This document shows positions 57,301 to 64,000 of a stretch of DNA of 64,000 nt, in pieces. The stretch is taken from assembly GCF_037975245.1 (NCBI RefSeq), contig NC_092572.1:20398489-20462488 (forward strand), read 5' to 3'. Under the pieces are notes generated by a model. The model worked only from the letters and a program-made list of their open reading frames with translations, was not told where the DNA came from and ran no database searches. How positions within the stretch are numbered: position 1 is the stretch's first letter; each line of letters begins with the position of its first letter. This DNA comes from Apostichopus japonicus. Its lineage: Eukaryota > Echinodermata > Holothuroidea > Aspidochirotida > Stichopodidae. Made by a program: the position numbers and the translations under genes.

Positions 57301-60300
57301 CCATACTGTTCTTGCTAAGCCATAGTCAACTTATGATGAACTGAATTAAAATAACTTTAACCCAATGTGAATACCGACTATTGCCTACTTGAGTTGTTGG
57401 CAAAAATAAGCAGTTCTTAATGTTGAACAAAATTGTGCAAGCGAGTTGGTTCCGTTTAGGACAAAGTGTTACCGGGGACCAATACCTAGATTACAAAGAT
57501 ATAAATAATGAAAAGACTGGATCAAAACACACAAAAATCATCAATGTCTATCACGTAGACTTATATAAATTAACGAAGAGGACAATGTTTCTTTAATAAG
57601 TCCATCATGTTCGTTCAGAAGTTGCCTCATATGATAACTTTCAGTATATTTAAACTTCATGTTTTCTGAATAGAAAAACTTTTTTTTCCCGTAAAAGGAG
57701 GACATTTTTATTTACTGATATATTATATAACACGGAAAAGAGACAAACATGCAAACTGAAAAAAAAAAATAGCAATCAGTTTTCATGAAGTAACTCTCAC
57801 CTACAAGGAATCGATGCCACTTGCATATGGTTTGGTGTCAGAGCTAAATTGCTAGCTCAACGTTGTCAAAATAAATTGTCCTTTTATTCATACATTAATG
57901 TGTCTATATTTCACATTAGAAACTTTTCATTCTGGATATTGAAACTTTTTGAAGTGGAACTTATATGCTGTAAATTCCTTACCAGTGAATTTAACGGTTA
58001 ATGCTCACAAGGGAGTGCTACAAATAAGAGCTGGAAATATCTCATCTTTTTTGGTTCTCATCTTATTTTGGACAAGTCTAACTTTCTCCACATTAGTCAG
58101 ATTGTTATGTGGAATTTGGGGCAAATTGTATGGCAAGGAAGCACAAAGCCAACTGGCTTTCTGGATACCAGTTAGTATTGAAATGTTAATATTAAAATTG
58201 ACGTTGAAAGTGCGAAACTGCCAAATATCAATGATTACTAATATTGATGATATTTCTTTATTCAAACATATTTTAGTAGAACTCAGAAGGGCATAGATGG
58301 TACGATATAATAAAAAACATCGAATTCAATGACTTCAACGGGATTTTTTCTGTACTCCCCGTGAAAGCAATGTTTTGATCCGGTCATATCGGCCTATGTG
58401 TATTATTTATTTATTATGTGCAGTAACGTTATTTGATATGACAATTGAGGTTTGCTTCATATTGGTATCAACGTATGTTGTGAGTCATAACAGCATTGCG
58501 TAATCGTTGGTGAAATTGTTTTGCGCATTACGGATAAACAACTCAGCTCAATAAGCAGATTGCAGCAAAGCTAATATACACAGTGCATTGCTTGTATGTA
58601 CTGTATAGTAACAATGTACTGCCGCATTGCCAGCCGACAGCGGTGAAAGAGATATGGATGTAGGCCTTTTAGGTGATAAAAATGGAACACACTTTTTGGA
58701 TAATTGGAAAAATTCTAAATAAATTAATTGTTATCAGGTTAATCCGTCACTGCCAACAATGCGTTGTACACACCTGTACATCTTGGGAGTTTTAAACGTA
58801 TCTATATTATCTATTAATATACTTTGTCTATACTGATACAGTGAAATGGTGATACCAACAGTATTACTTATTTCAAACTACAGGTGTTATTGGCTTACCG
58901 AGCAAGCTAAGCCTCTCTCACCATTGAATGATAAAGTCATTTTCAATTTAATATTAAAGACGATTGATCAGAAAGGTTTTTGCAATTTCTTTCAGAATGC
59001 CATTTTATTTCAATTCTAATTTGTCTTTATATCATCATGAAACAATATCTGCTAAATATTCTTTTCAGTTGTTACTTTTCCTTTACGCCACAATAAACAC
59101 ATGAACCAAAACAGGGAAAATGTTTATCTCCACTTTACCACCTGCACCCCGTCTTCCAATGAGCGTACAAAAACTAAGGATATGTGACTTCTGTTCACTT
59201 TTTGGCCAACTGTCCTTGCTAGAAAGTTTTTTCTTAATAACGCTCAATTTCATCTTTCTCTACTCAACGACGAGGGATTCTTTAACTACTTATTTGCTAA
59301 AATTATATTAATGTCCCATTGCATTTAGAATTCAAAAGCTGAGTGACTACTGAAGTATTTAAAAAACAATATCGGAATGGTAATTTAGTAGCCAAAGCAT
59401 GTGTGTCCGTTTTGGGTTAGAGAGCTCTGTAAGAAAAATCTCAAAAGTTTTAAGTTTTAAGAATGTTTTGGTTTGATGTTATCACGTCTCAAAGTTAGAC
59501 ATATGAAATAAGATGAAATATTAAGAGTATGGTTCTGTTTAATTATGAAACGAATATAACTTAGTTAAACCACTGTCCACGTTACTTATACTCCGTCTTT
59601 CTAGCAGAAAACATACTTGAGTAACGCATAAGTTACAACGTGTAACGTAATTTAAAAAATAATGCAAACAATTCTGTTTGACAATTTTCACAATCTCAAC
59701 GTGCATGTTGTTCACAGTTACAATTTTAAACGTATTTTTTTTCTGTAATTTCAGTATTCAACTATGAAGCGCTGATTGCGTCCTGCATAGCGGAGGCCAC
59801 CATCATTGTGGTGTCAATCCTTGTAATCATTTATTTGATCGCACGTGACAGACTTGGTATGAAGTTTCCTCGTTTTCTTCCTCTTAAATACATGTGTCTG
59901 GTATTGACTAAAAAAAGTCAACGTGGATGAAAATTATATAGTCACATATTTAACGAAGTTGTCAAGATAAATTACATTTAAAGCGCCTTTACATCTTAAT
60001 TCAGTGGTGTTTCATTTTGATAAACTAAGGCTATGAAACAAAGTAGTATGTTACTTAAAGAAATCGGTATTTAAGCACTGGTTCACCTCAATCCTATAGA
60101 CCATTCAGACTAACTAAGTGATTCAATATAGTATATACAAGAAATACAATAAATGGAGATTTTAAATTTGCATGTATCATAATAGCAAATATGTTTCAAT
60201 AGTTAGTTCAAAATTAAATACTGCCACTAGTGTTTTTAATTTTCTACGTAAAATTTCTATCATATGTTCTGATTGCGCCAGAAAAATTTGCAGTTTTAAC

Positions 60301-63300
60301 TGTTACGTTCAAATAGGGTGACAGAGGCGCAGCGCCTTGGGGGTCAGCCATAAAACCCCGTCTGCATTTGTCTAACAATAAGTAGCAAACCTATGCCTTG
60401 AAATATTTCTGCTTGTACTAATTTCAGATAATGTTGAATGATTTAGTTTAAGCGCTTAACTATGGCATTCAATGCACAAGTAGTTTCACTTTGTTTTCTT
60501 GTTTATTTTATTACATTGTCCTTGCTTGATAAAGGACACGGAAAGAAAAGAGAACCCAGGTACGAATATTCTATTCCAAATGAACCATTTCGTGGGTAAG
60601 TAATCAATTGTCATTCTTTGGGGGAGGGCCCCAATCCTCCTTCGTTAGATACTGCTTCAAAGAACCCAGGGCAACAACCCTCCATTATCAAATAATTCAT
60701 TCACATCTTGCCCTCCCATGAATATTCAGTCCCATATCTTTATCATCCGGGTAATTTTGATGTTTATAATTGTTTATTAACACAATCTAACGTTAAGGGC
60801 GCCTTGTATAGAACTAAATTTATGCCTCAGAATGCACCATTTGACGTTTAAACAGTCTTTCTGCGATGTGGAGGGGGGTGGGGGCAGGTATTGCTACATA
60901 GAGATCAATGAACCAAGTACTAAACACACTCTATTCAAAATCGTTTATTCTCCTCTGGCCCTTTCGCAAAAGTCAAGACCAGACATTAACCATTCGGGGA
61001 AATTTGAATCCCTCCCCCCCTACCTACACCTGGTGCACGTAAACGACTGAACATGCTGTCACCACACCATGTTTTTGATTAACATAATACACAAAGTCAA
61101 ATTATTGGTCAAAAATTAGAAAACATATCAATCAAGGTCTACTTCCTTTTTAGATCCACGAACCAAAGAGACGAAATAAAAGGAGATGATAACAGAGGTA
61201 GGTTGTTATAATTAACAATGATAGACTCTTGCGGAATATTTTTTTAACTTTTGTTACAATGGATTTTTTTTGCTAAGGGAGCATACAAATGGTCCAGTTT
61301 GACCATTTAAGGGGGGGGGGTAGGAAGAAAATGCTCCTACTCACACTGTTAAAAAGGGGAAAACATGCAACTCCTGCTGCCCCACCAATGTTCTCACACC
61401 GATGCGTTCGATTACTTCAGAGTTTCAAGTACCTTGTAGCAACACGTTGTATTTGGATTCGCTACAAGGCGGTTCTACCAAATAAACTCAACCAACAAAG
61501 AGGAAAATAACGAAGCATACATTGTATAGTAAAGTAATTGGCTATATTTTCTTAATTTATCTTACCAGATTAGTATGAATGATGTCATCATGACAATTCA
61601 CTGTTGAAGACTTCAATGTTTCATATTTTTATTTATTAAAATATATTTTCCATTCAGTTTTGTCTATCATCTGAGGCACTGACCTAACAGCCACTTCCAT
61701 TGATGAGCCTTAGATGTGGAAAGTTTGAATTCTTAAATTTAAATGTAAACCAAATATAATACGGACTGGCAGCAGTGTTGTTAATGATAAATATAGTTGA
61801 AACCAAATGGCCATTGATCATCTGCCCTCGGATTATCTCTTTACGAAAGCAAGCACTGTTATCACTAAAATTGTATTACTTGTTTGGCAGATGGATACAT
61901 TGATGTGACAGTAAATGTATCAAGGAAATTTTTCATGCCATCCAAAGTGTCTTAATGCAGCAGAGTATTAGCTTTTGATCTATCAGCTTCTTGAGGATGG
62001 TTGATAAGCACAAGTCAAGCCTGTCAATCATCTGACAACAATAGCTGGTATGAAAATAGGATAGTATTGGGGCGAGTGAAAAACCCCCTCGATAGCCTTT
62101 TATTTCTGAAGGGTTGTCTATTTTGATGAAAAAAATTCATGACACAATTTTCTATGCTCACTATGTTGGATATTTAGGAGTGGGTTATCAAGGCAATTAT
62201 CCTTTAGACTAAATGGTATCCAGTTATGACCATTATCAGTGTGGCAAAACCCAGACGCGAAAGGCAGTTTTAAGCTTGATGTTTTTTTAGAGAAAATTGT
62301 GCCTTTCCCTCTTTTAATATTAAAGTTAGTTATGATATTTCACGAAATCATGCTCCCGTCTTTATAGCTTATATGGATCTTCGAGAACTTGAAGTTAATA
62401 AGAATAAGGAGGACAAGAACCTTAAAGTCCCAGAGAAGAATGTAAAATTAGTGTCACTTTTACCTGGAAGAGGAATGTTACGATATCACAAGGCTTTAGT
62501 TATGAGAGCAGCAGTGAATCTAGAAGCTGTAGTCAGAACTTTATCAGGTATGTTTTTTGAATAGTACCTTACTAGACTAAGTTAAAGTAACTACTTCAGT
62601 ACATACATACAAATAAATATAGCACACATAGCGCGTGTGAACGCAGCATTATATTTGTAAGAATAAATAACTTGAGTTAACTTCGTCGCCTATTTCAAAG
62701 AATGTTATGTGATTAAAGGAAACAAAAAGCACGGCCATAAACTCAACTCATCAAAGTCAAAGTGTGTAGTGGATGAGTGGATGAGTTGATACGTTTTACA
62801 CTCTACTGTACGATTGCTTTACAGGTGACTCAACTTTACGGATGAATAAAGTTGAAAGTTCAGAGATTCAACACATATTAAAACTACCCGGCGATGAAAG
62901 TATTATTAAGGTTCTCGGATGGTGTGATACAGGTACGAATAACCGCGCTGGTCAATATGTGGTATTCACCATCAACCTTAACAATACAAATCATTTTCTT
63001 TGCATAGTTGTTACAATAATTATAATAATGATAATGATTATTTAAAGTAAAGACATAAGATATGAATTGGGAACAAGAAAGAGCAATGATTCAAATCCGA
63101 GTGCCGTAAGGTCATTATGTTTGTTTTGTAAACAATCTACCTAACACTGAGTTGCATTCGAGTAACTTCCAATGGTTACTACTATTTTTCAGTACCAAAT
63201 TATCTGATTTGTGAACCTTTAAGTAGAGGAAACCTCTCAGATCACCTAACTGAAGAATTCAGTGCCAAGAAAGTACATCAGTATGATAATACTAAACAGA

Positions 63301-63395
63301 AGCGTTTTCAAGTTGCTGAGAAGGGAAATGCTGAAAATCTACCAAAGTATGCACTTCAGGTGGCGAGAGGATTAACGTTTTTGACCAAACATAGA
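48264..63395 (+). CDS. Ig-domain receptor tyrosine kinase-like receptor 2 (gene model, partial at 3' end)
   Basis: Join of 48264-48309, 48812-49144, 52062-52382, 53993-54256, 59755-59856, 60535-60595, 61154-61197, 62368-62547, 62825-62932 and 63193-63395. All phases agree and give 554 codons so far. Order: signal peptide, three Ig-like domains (to about 321), transmembrane helix (about 330-351), basic juxtamembrane (KKREPR) and a kinase N-lobe from about 416, ending in QVARGLTFLTKHR just before the expected HRD loop. Blocks such as IIKVLGWC and YLICEPLSRGNLSDHL resemble Ig-type receptor tyrosine kinases (FGFR/VEGFR/Tie class). The ATP-binding Lys is replaced (Arg447), so activity is doubtful. 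The C-lobe lies outside the window. Confidence 0.8.
48310..48811 (+). other. Receptor 2 intron 1
   Basis: Only 502 bp against 4527 bp in receptor 1. The first part aligns with 72-300. No transposon. Confidence 0.75.
48812..49144 (+). CDS. Receptor 2 exon 2: V-type Ig domain
   Basis: 333 bp, phase 1 at both ends, acceptor ttttcag, donor gtgagt. Cys37, Trp50 and DAGMYSC (to Cys110) are present. Framework blocks match receptor 1; residues 61-77 (FVSDSDEKRKTFAGRTK) differ strongly, which is where a ligand-contact loop could lie. Confidence 0.87.
49145..52061 (+). other. Receptor 2 intron 2 (site without the nested insertions)
   Basis: 2.9 kb against 11.8 kb in receptor 1. At about 49603-49635 the text cgtaagtcaccataaaccaatgcaa continues straight where receptor 1 is interrupted by the TTAA element. 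49740-50040 holds several gaggac/gtcctc words on both strands. No gene seen. Confidence 0.75.
52062..52382 (+). CDS. Receptor 2 exon 3: Ig-like domain 2
   Basis: 321 bp, phase 1 at both ends, acceptor cacacag, donor gtaagt. Encodes AMPISVSISC, FNCTCIAFGAYPNSLQFDWS, INNTERAGSFDYY and GSVTCTLNGYSENWEGVNHA. One copy of the GAYP..L..WS block, against two in receptor 1. N-glycosylation sites at NCT and NNT. Confidence 0.85.
52383..53992 (+). other. Receptor 2 intron 3
   Basis: Aligns with 17135-18914; non-coding. Confidence 0.75.
53993..54256 (+). CDS. Receptor 2 exon 4: Ig-like domain 3
   Basis: 264 bp, phase 1 at both ends, acceptor gttgacag, donor gtaagt. Encodes PPICKLKSRCIEK, VSLTCTCTNASPDEGLVYSF, FGCRGCNGVNYGSES and RICQR. 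Same cysteine pattern as receptor 1 exon 4. Confidence 0.85.
54257..55059 (+). other. Receptor 2 intron 4, 5' part
   Basis: Aligns with 19179-19964; non-coding. Confidence 0.7.
55060..56270 (+). mobile_element. Decayed DIRS-type retroelement, copy 2
   Basis: Same insertion as 19965-21573. It reads LGRMARMVDVVSLFRLRMRP near the start, lacks the part matching about 20470-21040, and extends further into the recombinase: LPRASLSGASNDKLSIWLTE, IRPLAIDSARVRAHDNR, TVLFAGES. The RAHD-x-R and LFAG blocks fit the C-terminal catalytic region of tyrosine recombinases. Frames are broken. The exact 3' end is unclear. Confidence 0.65.
56271..59754 (+). other. Receptor 2 intron 4, 3' part (unique)
   Basis: No counterpart in receptor 1. 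A 115-codon ORF at 57949-58296 has a hydrophobic stretch but no splice context or known domain. Ends with ctgtaatttcag at 59743-59754. Confidence 0.55.
59755..59856 (+). CDS. Receptor 2 exon 5: transmembrane segment
   Basis: Acceptor aatttcag, donor gtatga, phase 1 at both ends, 102 bp. Encodes IFNYEALIASCIAEA then TIIVVSILVIIYLIA and the stop-transfer residues RDR. Unrelated to the receptor 1 membrane exon. Confidence 0.8.
59857..60534 (+). other. Receptor 2 intron 5
   Basis: Non-coding. Ends in a pyrimidine-rich tract and an unusual aag acceptor (ttgataaag). Confidence 0.6.
60535..60595 (+). CDS. Receptor 2 exon 6: juxtamembrane segment
   Basis: Phase 1 in, phase 2 out, donor gtaagt. Encodes HGKKREPRYEYSIPNEPFR. 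The basic cluster just after the membrane and the tyrosines in RYEYSIPNEP fit a receptor kinase juxtamembrane region. The AAG acceptor is non-typical but keeps the frame. Confidence 0.7.
60596..61153 (+). other. Receptor 2 intron 6
   Basis: Non-coding, with G-rich and C-rich runs (60618-60632, 60868-60886, 61010-61021) like those of the hAT-type elements, but no ends identified. Confidence 0.6.
61154..61197 (+). CDS. Receptor 2 exon 7: juxtamembrane microexon
   Basis: 44 bp, phase 2 in, phase 1 out, acceptor ctttttag, donor gtaggt. Encodes STNQRDEIKGDDNR. Hydrophilic linker toward the kinase domain. Small, but it is needed to restore the phase between exons 6 and 8. Confidence 0.68.
61198..62367 (+). 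other. Receptor 2 intron 7
   Basis: Non-coding; G-run at 61311-61320. No feature otherwise. Confidence 0.6.
62368..62547 (+). CDS. Receptor 2 exon 8: kinase N-lobe, glycine loop and beta-3 strand
   Basis: 180 bp, phase 1 at both ends, acceptor tttatag, donor gtatgt. Encodes AYMDLRELEVNKNKEDK, then KNVKLVSLLPGRGMLRYHKA and NLEAVVRTLS. The glycine loop is reduced to GRG with no third Gly, and the beta-3 VAxK lysine is Arg447 (VVRTL). Tyr392 in AYMDL could be a docking site. Confidence 0.78.
62548..62824 (+). other. Receptor 2 intron 8
   Basis: 277-bp intron, nothing notable; ends gctttacag. Confidence 0.7.
62825..62932 (+). CDS. Receptor 2 exon 9: kinase alpha-C helix to beta-4
   Basis: 108 bp, phase 1 at both ends. 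Encodes DSTLRMNKVESSEIQHILKL then PGDESIIKVLGWCDT. The alpha-C glutamate is likely Glu464 (SSEIQ), and IIKVLGWC matches the I-x-x-LLG-x-C block of receptor tyrosine kinases. Confidence 0.8.
62933..63192 (+). other. Receptor 2 intron 9
   Basis: 260-bp intron with a short taataat run; ends ctatttttcag. Confidence 0.7.
63193..63395 (+). CDS. Receptor 2 exon 10: kinase hinge to alpha-E
   Basis: 203 bp, phase 1 in, phase 0 out, donor gtaagt. Encodes VPNYLICEPLSRGNLSDHL, a hydrophilic insert (KKVHQYDNTKQKRFQVAEKG) and LPKYALQVARGLTFLTKHR. The hinge and G-N-L block and the QVARGL-x-x-L alpha-E motif are typical of receptor tyrosine kinases. The catalytic HRD exon should follow. Confidence 0.8.
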
Positions 63396-64000
63396 GTAAG
63401 TTAATCCAATCCCGGTGTGTTTTTTCATTGGGTAAAGTTATGTAAATTATAAAATTCGGGGAAACGTGTTCATCTCAAATACAAGGAGACGGAAAGGGAA
63501 CCAATGATTTCAAATATGGTTGGTCAAATCAGCTTCATATGTAGACCGATGGTGGCTTTACTTAAAGTTGCTCGTGAGGCAATTCATATGTACCTTTGTT
63601 ACATGATATGGGTTGTCTTTATCTGTATGCTAGATTCATTAGCGAATGCAAACTCATCAAGAAGCAGGGTGGGTGATATCGTTGAAACGGGTTATGGAAA
63701 ATGGAATGGTGTTTTGCTTTTTGCATAATGTAGTGTAAATATGTATGGTATGATCCTAATTGTGGTTACTTAAAGACGACCGGTAAGAAACATCCGGCGT
63801 GCATAAACTGTTTTCATAAACAACAACTATAAGGGGAGAATGATAATGGTCTTTTTTTTCAAACGTGGAGAAGGAATTTTGTCTTGTAAATAATGACATT
63901 CATCAAACACTGAGAAAATTGGGATTGATCTTCTTTAATAGTTCCTAAGCCCCGGTCTTCGTAGTAAGAAAGTCTTGTTGGATCATGCGGGGAGATGCAA
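63396..64000 (+). other. Receptor 2 intron 10 (runs off the window)
   Basis: No HRDLAARN-like or DFG-like coding sequence on either strand, so the next exon lies beyond 64000. Confidence 0.7.

Noticed and set aside
57949-58296. 115-codon ORF with a hydrophobic stretch in receptor 2 intron 4
   Set aside because: No splice sites keep it in frame with the receptor, no family match, no paralogue.

Overview
This is a eukaryotic genomic window with long AT-rich introns, GT-AG splice sites and many transposons. The Ig-receptor genes, the frequent GGCCTA words around 43-45 kb and the mix of hAT, THAP/TTAA and DIRS-type elements suggest a marine deuterostome, most likely an echinoderm. That taxonomic call is an inference. 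There is no bacterial-type gene organisation, and almost every ORF of 60-100 codons is chance.

The core of the window is a tandem pair of plus-strand genes for cell-surface receptors with near-identical ectodomains. Receptor 1 (8-23530) has a signal-peptide exon, three Ig-like domain exons, a transmembrane exon and a tiny final exon giving a short tail; the model is 383 residues. Receptor 2 (48244 to beyond 64000) repeats the signal-peptide exon and the three Ig exons, with matching phases and mostly identical lengths. It then splices to an unrelated transmembrane exon, two juxtamembrane exons and at least three exons of a receptor-tyrosine-kinase-like domain. The window ends before the catalytic loop. 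The kinase N-lobe lacks the usual ATP-binding lysine (Arg in its place) and has a degenerate glycine loop. The layout resembles a paired-receptor locus: one ligand-binding head on two different signalling ends.

The duplicated block covers about 1-21573 and 48244-56171. Homology stops inside a decayed DIRS-type tyrosine-recombinase retroelement lying just before the transmembrane exons, so the DIRS insertion is older than the duplication. Receptor 1 introns then gained elements that receptor 2 lacks. Intron 1 holds a 2.46-kb hAT-like element with an 8-bp target duplication. Intron 2 holds a nested stack: a TTAA-flanked element with THAP-gene remains (6316-13674), a hAT-like element inside it (6645-12539), and two further terminal-inverted-repeat elements inside that (7914-10631 and 11435-11863). 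The receptor 2 intron keeps the unoccupied site.

Between the genes (23.5-48.2 kb) there is a young minus-strand LTR retrotransposon with almost no interior (29508-33007), SINE-like repeats, a 201-bp tandem duplication, other low-copy repeats and two weak candidate minus-strand exons. I found no tRNA, rRNA or CRISPR array.
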